Shown: positions 18,201-29,914, numbered from the stretch's first letter. The stretch: DNA of 64,000 bases from Strigamia acuminata (GCA_949358305.1 OX442314.1:28071118-28135117), one strand, 5' to 3'. Numbers and translations are program-made. The notes: generated from the letters alone by a model not told the origin.

Positions 18201-20197
18201 ATACGTCTGAGTTTACTGGCACATCAGCCGAACAGTCGCCTCGTCAATCTCCACCAGGTTCACCAGCACGATATATCACATATCGCCGTAAAGGGCGTGG
18301 AGCGGACTCAGGTAGTCACACTGTACCAGAGTTCGATGACACTCCGAGGTCTCCTACACCGATTCCCCCTATTACGGGAACTGAAGTTCCAGCAGCAACC
18401 GAGCGTCATACAGCACATATGTGGCGACTCGTCGGCGGGGATTCTGAATGCAGTGATTGGAGACGTGAAGAGCATCTTAGGAAAGATCAAGTACCTGGGA
18501 AGATTAGGACCGACGTTTACTATTTTCCAATGCCTGGAATCAGGCTCAGATCACCGAAAGACATTGAAGAATATTGCATGCTTAACAACATAGACTATGA
18601 ACCTGAACTTTTCACATTCCGCAATATTGAATACACGTTGCCAATTATCCCGGGACCTCATCATGCAGCCCACCTTTGTCGAACGGAACCGGCCTTTTAT
18701 GCCGAAATACCCAAATTCACGGATGCTCCGAAATGGCGCGAAGCCATCGATGAGGAGCTGGGAACGTTCGTCGAGAGAGGGGTCTATGTAGAAGTCCCTA
18801 GACCACCTAACACTACCATCTTGGGCTGCAAGTGGATCTTCAAATTGAAGACGGATTTAACCGGCACCATCACACGATACAGGGCCCGTCTAGTCGCGCA
18901 GGGATTTCGTCAAACCCTGGGCGTGGATTATGACGAAGTTTTCAGCCCAGTGGTGAATTTTGTTTTAATTCGCCTATTCTTCTGTCTCCTGGTTGTGTTG
19001 CGTGGTTGGAAGGACGCCCATCTTGACGTTAAATGTGCGTACCTGTATGGTGAGTTAAAACACAAGGTTTACATGAGGATCCCTGCAGGTGCCACATGCT
19101 CCGACCCCAACAACGTTTGGCAACTCGTAAAATCGCTCTACAGACTGCACCAATCAGGAAGGCAGTGGTTTGAAAAGCTGGATGAAGCCCTGCGAGATCT
19201 GGGATTTAAGAAGATGCCGGCATGTAACTGTGTCTACACTTTTGGAAATTCCGCCGTAATGCTGATTTACGTCGATGACATTGTTCTCTTTTATGTATCA
19301 GACAGCATTCTCAGCCAGTTGCTTGCCCTCATCAGCTCGAAGTTCCAGATAGTTAACCTTGGTCCAATCACGAGGCTACTGGGCGTTGAGTTCATCCGTG
19401 ACGCAGGGCGCACGTTCATCACACAACGTGCATACATCGCAAAACTTGTGAAGAAGTTTGACATTGCAATCAACAATCGCGTCAAGGTTCCCGTGACTCC
19501 CGGAACTACACTCGTGAGAGGGTCAACCGACTTTCCCTACAGGTCGCTCATTGGATCATTATTATTCCTGGCGTCAAGAACGCGCCCTGACATTCTCTAC
19601 TCAGTGATTGCTCTGGCGCAATTCAATACGTGCTATAATCAAACACACATCCGTGCATTGCTACAGGTCATGCAATACGTTGCCAACACTGCAGACTTGT
19701 GCATTGAATTGTCCGGTTGCACATCATCACAACTGTGGGCATTCACTGACGCGTCGTGGGCAAGCGATCCAGAAACATCCTTGAGCTTCGGTGGCTACAT
19801 CACCTATGTTGGAAACGTACCGATCGGCTGGTCTTGCCGAAAACAGTCAACCGTGGCATGCTCAACAATGGAGGCGGAGTTTATCGCCCTTGTTGAGTGT
19901 GTCAAGGAGCTGTATTGGTTGAATCACGTGTACACCCAGTTTCCAGCTTTAAATCGTCTATCTCGACCCGTCGTCTATTCTGACGCCCTGGCCAGCATAC
20001 AGTTTACCTCAAATGACGTGGAGAACTCGAAGACTCGACATATCCGCGTGCGTTATCATTGGCTCAGGGAGTGGTTCACGGCGGGACGTTTCGATCTCCG
20101 AAAAGTGGACGGTGAATTAAATGTTGCAGACATTTTTACAAAATGGCTCAGTTCGGAGCGTCTACGATCGCTGATTGCCAACATCTTCAGGTCATAG
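15233..20197 (+). pseudogene. Ty1/copia gag-pol of element A, one nonsense codon
   Basis: Homologous along its length to the B polyprotein. The first ATG matching the family start is at 15233 (upstream open codons lack an ATG). It carries a CCHC knuckle CFNCDQMGHYANRC, VDCGATDH protease, HHCC and D,D-35-E integrase, a YVDD reverse transcriptase and a YTDASW-type RNase H (FTDASW). A single in-frame TGA at 17714-17716 (residue 828) lies in the integrase C-terminal region, where B has an Arg codon; a CGA-to-TGA change is the simplest cause. The downstream half stays open from that point to 20197, including 17804 onward. RT also has SLYRLHQSG where B and D have SLYGLHQSG. RT and RNase H cannot be made without readthrough, so the copy is probably dead although otherwise well preserved. 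Confidence 0.93.
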
Positions 20198-20407
20198 AAC
20201 TGCACTACCTTCAATAATGACATTCCTAAGTTATTTTTCCCAAAGTTGAGGATAATCAAGTTCAGTGGGAATTCTCGGGCTTCCTTAGTGAAGAGTTCTT
20301 CAATATCAGTACCCGGCTTGATTATTCGCCCATATTATTTATCTTTCTGAATGTAATACACTGTAATTCCAGTATTTGTTAGTAGTTTTCCCCTACATTT
20401 GTCATCG

Positions 20408-20418
20408 AAAAGGGGATT
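20408..20418 (+). other. Polypurine tract of element A
   Basis: AAAAGGGGATT immediately before the 3' LTR start at 20419. Confidence 0.8.
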
Positions 20419-20936
20419 TGTTGGTCAAAAGACCACTTATTTATCGATAACAAATGTTATTTACATTATTTCTTTGTTTAGTTTGATGTATTAATTACAT
20501 TTATCGCTCATGTGTTAAATACGACATTCATTTCGTATTCCATGCTGTCACATACGTAATTCCGTTTGATTTGTATCTTTATATATGAGATTTATTCTTT
20601 TGTTAACTTTAATGTTAGTTTTTGGCACCAGAGTGCCATTCTGTACACTTTGCAATTTCCAAGATGGATGCCACCACAGGTTTTGTGCTGCTCCATCTCA
20701 ATTCATTCTTTTTGGACACATTATGTGAGTTATTATTTTATTAAAAGATAGTATTTTGTTTAACAAGTGTTATTGTTTGTTCTGCACGGAATTATAAGTG
20801 CAGAACACGTCGTTTCGTGCAGAAACGACTCGTTACGTCGTCGATACGTTCGCGTGTGAAACGCGACGCCATTCCGGCAATTTGCCGCACGCTTCCTGGC
20901 GATATTTCGCCAATATCTGCGCCCCTCTGTCCTACA
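20419..20936 (+). repeat. 3' LTR of element A
   Basis: 518 bp, matching 6549-7066 with two differences by eye. Ends CTACA at 20936, followed by the GGTGT target duplication. Confidence 0.95.
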
Positions 20937-21520
20937 GGTGTGGGGCAGGATCCACATCGATTTCGCAGGCCCATTCCACAACAAGATGTTCCTGCTAGCC
21001 ATCGATGCGAAATCAAAATGGTGCGAGATTCGCGCCATGTCAACAACAACAGCTGCAGCCACAGTCGCAGTGTTGAAGGAGTGGTTCAGCTAACACGGCC
21101 TGCCGATCCACGTCCACTCGGACAACGGGCCACAATTCACAGCGTCCGAGTTTCAGCAGTTTTTGGCGGAAAATGGCGTCCGCCACACGTTTTCCCCACC
21201 GTACCATCCAGCAACAAACGGCGCGGTCGAGGGATTCGTCAAGACGTTTAAAAATCAAATGGACAAATTAATCAAACTAAAATTTTCGCTTATTGAATCC
21301 CTTTTGCAGTTTCTGTTCTCGTATCGCTCGACGCCACATGCGACTCTGCGGAAATCACCGGCTGAAGTCTTCCTACAGCGCCAGCTGCGCTCTCGACTTC
21401 ACCTCCTCAATCCATGCCTGCTCCCGGACATCACAGTTGCGGACACCGCCAGGAACTTTGAGGCAGGGGACCCAGTTTACGTGTTGCCATTACTATTTTC
21501 CTATCATGTAACAAGTTAGA
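20937..21520 (+). pseudogene. Ty3/gypsy integrase core, right part of the split pol fragment
   Basis: Continues the frame broken at 6548. The integrase catalytic core shows HIDFAGPF (first Asp), HSDNGPQF (second Asp) and NGAVEGF (Glu), followed by the YRSTPHAT segment typical of gypsy integrases. One in-frame stop (TAA at about 21091) interrupts the core. Similarity fades after about 21480 (DPVYVLP); no chromodomain or 3' LTR is visible. Confidence 0.88.
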
Positions 21521-21559
21521 ATTAAAACTTGAAAACCAATCTTCTTTCAAGTAATCTTT

Positions 21560-21835
21560 TCAGTAAGAGATACATTTTTTTAAGAACAGTTTTAGACTAA
21601 TTAGATGGTGCTCTACAATTTTTTATTTCACTTTTTCTCTCTACTGTATCTGTCACGGTTCTCGAGTTACAATACGAATGACCTTGAAGATGACCTCTGA
21701 GGTCAAATTGGATGTCATAATTGAATTTCCCCCAATATACTACCCTGACAGTCATTTTGCTAAATCAACATCTAAAACAGTTTGGGAATTATTCACTGTA
21801 AACCATACTTTTTGTCCACCCTGTATATCCGATCT
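21560..21835. repeat. Diverged interspersed repeat, copy 1
   Basis: Shares scattered blocks with 25440-25735: a GGTGCTCTACAA/GTTGCTCTACAA block, TGACCTTGAAGATGAC versus TGATCTTGAAGGAACAT, AGGTCAAAT, and the end CTTTTTGT(C/T)CACCCTGTAT. Copy 2 lies inside a TIR element, so this is probably a truncated relative. Confidence 0.5.
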
Positions 21836-21841
21836 CTAATA

Positions 21842-22083
21842 CCGTATTTTACCGAATAAGAGTCGCCCTCGAATTGTAGCCGCGGCCGAGATAGGCGACT
21901 TGATATAAGAGCCGCCCTCGAATAGTAGCCGCGGCTATATACGTTCAATGAACGTAATAGTACGACATTGGCCACTATTTAAAATAAGAGCCGCCCCCGA
22001 ATTGGAGCCGCCCCCGAATTAAAGCCGCAGCTCAAAGTGGCAGTTTTCAATAAGAGCCGCAGCTCTTATTTGGTAAACTACGG
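21842..22083. mobile_element. Small TIR element (ACCGTATTTTACC type)
   Basis: 242 bp between TA dinucleotides (21840-21841, 22084-22085). Its ends are complementary, imperfectly: CCGTATTTTACCGAATAAGAG at the left and CTCTTATTTGGTAAACTACGG at the right. Inside are GAGCCGC(GGCT) repeats. It has no coding capacity. The same ends bound 23889-24525. The superfamily is not assigned; a TA duplication suggests a Tc1/mariner-like mobiliser. Confidence 0.65.
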
Positions 22084-22099
22084 TAATAACCAAAAGGCA

Positions 22100-22690
22100 A
22101 ATACAAAATATAAAGATCCGTAAAATCATACGGTTTTCACAGTCATGAACACTCATTACAATTCTCAGAAACCTCATGAATTTTTTAAACAGTAATTACC
22201 ATTTAGTAGGAGTTGTGGTCGTCACCGCCACAAGGTAAGTCACGAACCAGTCATTATACTAAGTGCTTCTCAGAAATTTCATAAATTTTTAAAATAGTAA
22301 TTATTTGTTAACGTTCACAAAACATCAATATAGCTGCAATGCGGTGTTTTTGAGTGGATCGACTGCCACGTTTTCACCCAAATGGACTTTAAAACCGTAT
22401 GTATTTTTTCGTGTCTTCATTCAATTCATTATGTGCTTATTGAAGAGCTATTCAATCATGTTCGAGTTTTGCAAATCCGGATGAAATCGCAGTAAAAATC
22501 CACTGGATTTGCAAAATAACAATCAAATTGATGTGAATGCCACTTTCTCAATACCATCAATCTCGTAGTCAGTATTTCAACAAAGAATCTAATTATCACA
22601 TGGTTTTAAATTCTGTTTTTTTTTTTAATGAAAGACGTCAGTTGTATTATTTGCGAATTGCTGTGACAACTGACAACTGACAACTGACAA
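22100..22690. repeat. Long interspersed or duplicated repeat, copy 1
   Basis: Matches 29940-30612 over most of its length, including CTGCAATGCGGTGTTTTTGAG, GCCACGTTTTCACC, GAGTTTTGCAAATCCGGAT and AAAGACGTCAGTTGTA. Each copy lies upstream of an IR gene copy, so it may belong to the same duplicated segment. No ORF. It contains a short tandem (GACAACT)n near 22675. Confidence 0.65.
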
Positions 22691-22879
22691 CTGCCATCGA
22701 GGCAAACCCACACTATTTTATCAAAATTTCGAATACATTAAGGAGCTGTATCATGGCGATGTCGATTTTCCAAAAATATCGCTGTAACAAAATTCACACT
22801 AGCACCGTAATTTGCAATTTGTTGGCACACAATTACTTGGTAACCGGTGAATTGTCGCCCTGATGAGTTGGTCATGCGA

Positions 22880-23035
22880 TTAATTTTCACGGGATTACAT
22901 GCCCGCGCGATGACATGTCCATGCGATGACTTGTCCATGCGATGACTTGTCTGCGCGATGACTTGTCCGCGCGATTACTTAGCCGCGATGAATGGTCGCG
23001 CGATTACTTAGCCGCGATGAATAATCACGCTATGA
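22880..23035. repeat. Degenerate tandem repeat (GCGCGATGACTTGTCC)n
   Basis: About eight to nine diverged copies of a roughly 16-bp unit, changing from CGATGACTTGTC to CGATTACTTAGC and CGATGAAT. Confidence 0.7.
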
Positions 23036-23546
23036 AAAGCCGTGGATTCAAATTCTCGATCAATAATTCTTAATAGAAACCATGGTCTGGTGGTGCAGGT
23101 AGGTCTAAATGCTTTAAATTCTTCTACTTATTTTAATTACATTAAATATCGCATCGCGTGTCGAATCTAATAGCTAAATGGATTTTAAGGTTCTTTCTTA
23201 ACCTCAGAGCGTCACACCATACTTGACACGTGATGTATCGACTGCCGATGCAAGTAAACAGGAATCAAGTCCTAGGCAACGATTTCTAAAGCGAACAAAA
23301 GCCCAAGCACAACAACAACAACACTTTAAGAAAGTCGTTCAAATCTTGTGGTCATGCTCTCTTTCTAACGAAGAATGAGCCTAAATCTAATGTCAGACGA
23401 GAACCACTAATCAGTCGGGCATCTTTATGTGAGCAGTGTTAAGTGTGCAGTATCAGGTTTGATCGTGTTTAAGCGATTGAAGGATACAACAAGACAATAG
23501 AAACAAAGAACAAAATAGAAGTTTAGGTTTTCGCCATACTTGTAAG

Positions 23547-26500
23547 ATGAACACGCTGAGAATATTTTTCTTTTACCTATTATCTGGAGCCATAAACATT
23601 TCTAACAGTAATAGTTTGATAAGTATGTTTAATTTCAAAATTCTAAAATTACTAAAATTTTGAAAAATTGATGAAATCAAAGCAAATGTATATTTGTCGA
23701 TTGTCTATTCCGTAGCACGAGAAAACAATTTATCAAACAATTTACCTTTTTCTGACTGTAATTATCAGCTCCATTTTCAAATATCAAATATTGTGGCAAT
23801 CACAAATACAAGAAGAATACTCATCATTAATCAGGATGATTATAGTTACTAAATCAAACATTAAAATTGTTTATTATATGTCTAAATACCGTATTTTATC
23901 GATCAAGAGCCGCGGCTCTTATTTAAAACTGCCATTTTTGTCAGCAATTACAATTTCAGTTTTTTGTTTGTTACATTTGTTTAATGTAACTAACCCAGAA
24001 CAGTTAGTTACATTTGTTTAATGTAACTAACTCAGAACAGTTAGTTACATTTGTTTAATGTAACTAACCCAGAACAGTTAGTTACATTTGTTTAATGTAA
24101 CTAACCCAGAACAGTTAGTTACATTTGTTTAATGTAACTAATCCAGAACAGTTAGTTACATTTGTTTAATGTAACTAACCCAGAACAGTTAGTTACATTT
24201 GTTTAATGTAACTAACCCAGAACAGTTAGTTACATTTGTTTAATGTAACTAACCCAGAACAGTTAGTTACATTTGTTTAATGTAACTAACGAAGTCTGAA
24301 CGTCACGAACGAAGCGTACATTCGGACAGGGACCAAATGGCCTACTTGCAACAAAATTAAATCGCCCGCGCATTTGGTCCCACCCGGTATATTCATTGTT
24401 CGTAAGATTAAATACAAAAACAATACCGTACTTTTGCAAAAATACGGTGTTCTTGGTGTCTCCACTGCGGCTAGAATTCGAGGGCAGCTAGAATTTGAGG
24501 GCGACTCTTAATTGGTAAAATACGGTAGAAACTTTTTAATTGCAGTACCAAACTGTTTGTTGAAATTGATTCATTTCGATTGGATTGAAAAAATTCAAAT
24601 ATCGGCACGACGATTCACTAATACATCGCTAGATTTGAATTATACTCCTTTTCAAATGATATTGATTTGGATAGAAAATCTTGAGCAGGTAGAATAATCT
24701 AATCATGCTTCTAGATTGACAAACAATTGGTCAATAGGCCCTAGAGTTATTCAGTTATCCATCTGTTTGATATTGCAGTGTAAGCTGAGTAGCCTGGGCA
24801 TAGGACAGATCCCAGAAACTTGTCCGGGCTAGGAAATGTCCGGATGGAAGAGGCGATTTAATATTGCTGGGGGTATAGAGTGGGACCAAATCAGTTCCTC
24901 TAAACTGTCCGGACCACACAGCAGTCCGGACGGTGCTATGTCCGGTCTACACAGCTTATACTAGTAAAAGTAATGCCAGCCTGAAGACACAATGCCTGTT
25001 GATCTAATTATACCAGGTGGCCCAAATCAAAGCGGCCCAACAACAAAAGGAGGGTCACTAAGGGTGTCTCAAAAAAATGTATATATTGTTCAATTCAATA
25101 TATCGTAATTATTTTAGTTGTGGGCAGTGCTGTTTGGTGTTTAGTTTTTGACGATCCGAGCTTTCGTTCTGCAGTTATTTACACTTTTAATCAATTTTTT
25201 TCCCAATGCACCAAGTTTGATTGTACTAGTACCATACTAGGTTACGATATTGGCAGAAAACTGAATTTTTTTTATAACTTTTTCTTTTTCAAAAATTCAG
25301 TTTTGTGTCCATATCTCTGCAACGGTGCCAGATATGCAAATTCCAACCAGGGGAATCGATTATTTGGGTCATTTTACGTCCAATCAGCACGTTTTTGACA
25401 CTTTTTCAATGTTGGCCTTTGACTTGTGTCTACTTTAGAAAATGAAATTTTCTTAATAATTTTTAGTAGAAAAAATCTGAGGACTAGTCATGTTTAGACT
25501 AAATAAATGTTGCTCTACAAGTTTACAATTGGAAATTTTTGTCTATCTCTAACGGTTTCCGAGATAATTTCCCAATGATCTTGAAGGAACATCCCAAGGT
25601 CAAATTTCAGGTCACCAAAAGATTGCCCCGCCCAACTTTAATACTTTGCCATCATTAGATTAGATGCATTGTCAGCACTTTCAGAAATATTTAGTAGAGA
25701 ACCAGACTTTTTGTTCACCCTGTATTGAACAATTTATAAACTTTTATTCAGACACCCTGTATTGTCGGGCAGGTTTTATTTGAGCTACCCGGACGCATTT
25801 GTTTGTTATTTTAAATTTAAGTATTATAAAGAATAACTACATTTAAAATTAAATCTGAATTCCAGCTTGAGCATTACACTTTCATGCCAGTTAAAAACAA
25901 AATTGTTGTTTTTGTGATCAATGAAACACGAAAAATTGGAAATCTTAAGAGTGATCTAGATCTGCACTTATTTCACGATCTCATCGTATGGAGACAAAAT
26001 AAAGTTTACTTACTGATACATTCTAATCACAATACTGTACGAGTGAATAGTCTAAAAATATGCAAAGAATGTTTATCTTGTTATGAATTAACACAATAAT
26101 GCTTACACTATAGTGGATGGCAGACTCAGTAAACATTTTGGCAAATTCGTCCTGATCACATGGGTCCAGTAATCTGTTAGAACATAAACAAAACCTGTGA
26201 TGACGATAAATAATTCCACAAATACTTTAAACTAAAAATATATTATTTTAATTTCTAACAAGATTATAACATTCAGTATATTTGATCTTCATACTTTTAG
26301 TATATTAAAAATAAAATCACAGCCACTTTATTTTTATTTTATATCACAGAATTCAGGCTTAATTGCATTGGAATACCGATTTGATGAGCACATATTCTTA
26401 AAAACAAACATAGCCATTAAATGCATAGAACAAGTAAAATGTCAATTTGAAATAATTTCGCAGACAACATTATTGTTGAAAAAAGACAATTTCACTGTAG

Positions 26501-28721
26501 GAGAGGTGAATTTGATCATGTTATACCCTAGTACAGTCGGACCCGAGAATTTTTAAGTAAATGTTCGTTATAACAAAAAACATTGACCGAAAAAAAAATC
26601 AAGTTTGATTATGAAAAACAAAATTTACTCATACACATACAGTAGTAATTTTGTGTCTGAACTGAAGTTTAGACAGTAATTTAATATTTTTTAAATATAA
26701 AATTTAATTAAAACTTCTATAATTTTTAAAAAGCATTTCCACTTATCATAAACAGAAATTGCATTCCCCTTAGCAGTCATTTTAAAATGGAAAATTTCAC
26801 CAATACGAATTATTTTCCTCTCATATTCTAAATAAGGACATCAGTTGTGAGTCATGTGATCAATTTTCAAAATTCATTATAACGGGCTTGTTGGTATTAG
26901 TGTTCCCAGAAACTGGATTTTAAATAACGAATAATTCGTAAAATTAAAATTTGTTATATCAAATTATTTAACATGGTCTTCTATGCTGACCAACCAAATA
27001 ATTTTTAACTATTCGTTATATAAAAAATTCGTTAAAACGCGTTGGTTATAAACGAGGTTCGACTGTACCAGTACTGCATTACCATTCTGCAATTGTTAAC
27101 ATTTTTCTAATGCGTAGATCGAAGACAAAATAAAAATCAAATTAAGTCCACTTTACTATGAACTCCTAGAGGATGTTCTGAATACAATGAATAACTTGTG
27201 GTAAACAAAGTTTATTATAAACCACTTTTCACTAAACTGACCAAACTTTAATATTTTTGCAGCTCAAAAGTCATTCTTATAGAAAAGAAAGTTGGAAATA
27301 TAATAAGAAATCTGAAAAAAAATGTACATCAAATTAAATTACAAATCAAAAAGTTATGATATAGGCTACTAGTATAACGGTGCATTATCTCTATTATTTA
27401 TTAGACATACGATGTCAACACACTCGGGTTTTTAATCACTCCAGAACGTACGTTCATTTTTGACTTCATAGTCCTTCCTGTCAGATCAGTCACATTTGGA
27501 TTAGTCATGCGACAAAACAGCAACATCAGAGATTATTTGTGGATGACATTTTTCAAACCATTTCCCTTGTCTGTTTGGTTATGTATTTCAGTTACATGGG
27601 TGTTCATTGAACTCTCCCTGGCTTTGATAAGCAAATACTACAAACACCCAGCTTCAACTTCAGGTAATAACGCTTCAATAGGATTGATAATCAATTCACA
27701 AGTCATTTTTTTTTAATTTCTAAAGTTTATACAATTACTGGAACGAGAAACTTCTTTCTTTTGCTAATTATGGCAAGCTACAGTGTGGTATTGTACGCAT
27801 CACTCACTATTACAACATCAGGGCTTCAATACAACAACATACAAGACGTATTATTGGAAGACAAAATAAACTTGTACGCTTATGGAAGTTATGGTCCTTA
27901 CACGGTTATCAAGGTAATGCAGTAAAATAACGAGATGACAAATTCTTGTTAGTAATTAAGACATGGCAACATAACATCATGAGAATAATGAGATTCTACT
28001 CGACATCAACAAGTCCTGCGGTTGAAACGTTTTAAGTGTTGCATAAAAAGACTATCTGTTTTCTTCATCTACAAAGTGCATTATTTCAGAAATTAATCAT
28101 TTAGTAACGTCCATTGCCAGAAAAGATGCCTGCATATTGAACCAACCTTCTAATGAATTTTTATTTCATTGGCAGAAAGCAAAAACAAACCTTACACGGG
28201 ATATGTGGCACAAGATGGAAAAAAACTCCAGAAAAGGAAACATTTCGACGGAGGAAGCTCCTCAACTGCTTTTACATAATTACAATGCCATCATTCATTC
28301 GTACGACGATCTTAAAAATAAATACGGATTAAACTGCACGTTCAGTTTTATAAAAATCCCGATCGCCGCGGCTTCTTACTACATGTTTAATAAAAAATCA
28401 AAATATGTAGACTTATTTAATCAGAAGTAAGTATTGGCACCAGCAAATTTACAACGATTTTAAAATTAAACTCCCATAATTCATTTCAGTATTTTGAAGT
28501 TAAAAGAAACAGGAATAAAAAAGAAACTTACCGATAAGTACAAAACAACAACCATCTGCGAAACAGCAAATTATGACCAAAAACCCATCTCTATTTATCA
28601 CACTATCACGGCATTTTTGATTCTCAGTGGAGGAGTTTTCGGGTCCGTCATGGCATTACTCGTTGAATTTCTTTTTAAGACCAAGTTTCAATGTGGCGGC
28701 TGTGTAAACAAAACCATATAA
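23547..28721 (+). CDS. Divergent ionotropic receptor (IR) gene, multi-exon, integrity uncertain
   Basis: Exons inferred from splice sites and phase: 23547-23622 (signal peptide MNTLRIFFFYLLSG), 23716-23844, 24546-24688, 25866 to about 26098, 26350 to about 26531, 27405-27663, 27726-27913, about 28090-28426 and 28490-28721. The last exons give the hallmark IR layout. A TPERTFIFDFIVLP segment ends the first ligand-binding lobe. Transmembrane M1 is PLSVWLCISVTWVFIELSLALI's hydrophobic run, then comes a short pore region. M3 is FFLLLIMASYSVVLYASLTI. The second lobe (YGSYGPYTVIK onward) follows, with a final M4 (ITAFLILSGGVFGSVMALLV) near the C-terminus. IRs are arthropod ligand-gated cation channels of sensory neurons. 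Oddities: the fourth exon ends at TAA without a clear donor, and exons seven and eight do not join in frame with the obvious AG. It is either a pseudogene or has unusual splicing. Three small transposons sit in its introns. Confidence 0.75.
23889..24525. mobile_element. TIR element carrying a palindromic minisatellite, in IR intron 2
   Basis: 637 bp between TA dinucleotides (23887-23888, 24526-24527). Ends CCGTATTTTATCGATCAAGAG and, inverted, GAGTCGCCCTCAAATTC-type sequence with TTGGTAAAATACGG. Related to 21842-22083. The right end lies 18 bp upstream of the third IR exon's splice acceptor. The second IR copy (33340-33380) lacks it and gives the empty site. Confidence 0.7.
23966..24290. repeat. 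37-bp hairpin minisatellite, 8 full units plus one partial
   Basis: The unit is a 29-nt perfect inverted repeat, GTTAGTTACATT / TGTTT loop / AATGTAACTAAC, plus an 8-nt spacer (CCAGAACA). Units start at 23966, 24003, 24040, 24077, 24114, 24151, 24188 and 24225; the last ends at 24290 after the palindrome. Only a few single-base differences exist between units (GTTTGTT in unit 1, a T in the CTAACTCAG spacer of unit 2, CTAATCC in unit 5), so it is recently homogenised. Confidence 0.95.
25061..25758. mobile_element. Non-coding TIR element (AGGGTGTCT ends) in IR intron 3
   Basis: Left AGGGTGTCTCAAAAAAATGT and right TTTATTCAGACACCCT are inverse complements over the outer bases, with ATTGTTCAATTC and GTATTGAAC also pairing next to them. 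The interior (25440-25735) matches the repeat at 21560-21835. No ORF resembles a transposase. Confidence 0.5.
26534..27065. mobile_element. pogo/Tigger-like MITE in the IR gene
   Basis: 532 bp, TA duplication (26532-26533 and 27066-27067). Ends CAGTCGGACCCGAGAATTTT and, inverted, CAGTCGAACCTCGTTTATAA; CAGTCGAACCTCG...TATAACGAA is the familiar end of pogo-type elements. No transposase. It lies at the end of the fifth IR exon, next to where the donor should be. Confidence 0.7.
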
Positions 28722-29914
28722 TCAGCATTGTAGTACACAACAAGGTCCAGCATTGAAATGATCTTTACAACATGAAAATTCAAAAGTGTTTATTTACGGT
28801 TCCTAACCGTCACACATTTACCGATTTACCATTGACTCGCACCCTACTAACACTATTGTTCTGCTGCCAAGAACGAATAAAATTGAGACACAAACCAATT
28901 TACTTACGAATTACGGTTCTCCTTTGCTTTTCATCCAAACGGCCAAAATCGTGGTGTCTTTGATATATTTCTCTCTCGCACGTTCACGTTTCCCGCTTGA
29001 TACCGGTAATAAATTAAATTAAGTGCGACTGTGTTTCTGTAATTTAAATATCGTAATTTAATATTCTTGAATTAAAATGGGAATTTACCAAAATGTTACC
29101 GGACTGTGTTGTTTTTTGTCCTGACGATAAACCACTGATCATTTTTCTTCTTCGCTATTTTACGGCGAGCGCTGTGATTTATTAATTTGTGGCGAACGGT
29201 TGACTTGGTTGACTCAATTATATTGATGGTTTGATTTTGTTCCAGCTGCAGCATGTTTGAGGTCCGTCAAAGAGTTTTTTAATCTTGAAAAATTAAACGA
29301 AATAAAAAACAAACACGTACAATTTACTTCCGGCTGGTCGAAGTCCGCCATTTTCAAATGAGCACTGTGCTGTGGCTAGAAACCTTGAGACTTACGTATG
29401 GACACCTTTGACGATTATAGCGCCAGCTGTGGATCTTGAACCTACTAAACAAATATCAATATCAATATCAATATGAATATGAATATGTACTTTATTTTCT
29501 TGCTTGTCAAGTGCAAAAATAAATTACAGACTAAGAAAATTGCATAAATCAACATTAATAGTTGCTAAACAAACATTTGTATTGGGAAAAAGGCAAAATA
29601 AAATGCAAAAATAACAATAAAAACGGCATTATAGTAAAAAGCAGTGTAGAAGTTAAAAATGAAACCCTGAATCAAGCAAGAATACATTCCGATACTCACT
29701 CAAATGGAAAATAATAGATTAAATATCTACACAAAAAATTATAGAATAGAAATTATAGAAATTGACTTGGATTCAAAAAAAACATTTTAATAGGCGTGCT
29801 CGTGTAGGTAGACGCAGCTTGTGTCTGACCCGAGTGCATGTGTGGCACCACGTTTTTTAGCATACTCAACAATTGTACAATCTAATGTGATGGGAATTCG
29901 AGTATTTCGCGACT
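28722..29914. other. Region 3' of the IR gene, no gene seen
   Basis: AT-rich, without a supported ORF. A microsatellite of ATCAAT/ATGAAT hexamers lies at about 29452-29488. A possible poly(A) signal AATAAA follows the IR stop at about 28878. Confidence 0.5.

Larger units (their letters stand above)
6549..20936 (+). mobile_element. Ty1/copia LTR retrotransposon A (contains nested element B)
   Basis: Flanked by a 5-bp target duplication GGTGT (6544-6548 and 20937-20941). LTRs of 518 bp occupy 6549-7066 and 20419-20936, both starting TGTTGGTC and ending CTACA. A PBS at 7069-7080 and a polypurine tract at 20408-20418 frame the interior. Element B (7462-14724) interrupts its leader; without B the element is about 7.1 kb. 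The polyprotein gene (15233-20197) carries one nonsense codon. By eye the two LTRs differ at two positions (A6696 versus T20566; G6902 versus A20772), so insertion was fairly recent. A sits inside the gypsy integrase gene. Confidence 0.95.

Noticed and set aside
23966-24290. CRISPR-like array of 37-bp repeats
   Set aside because: Animal DNA, no spacers of unique sequence (the whole unit repeats) and no cas genes; it is a hairpin minisatellite.
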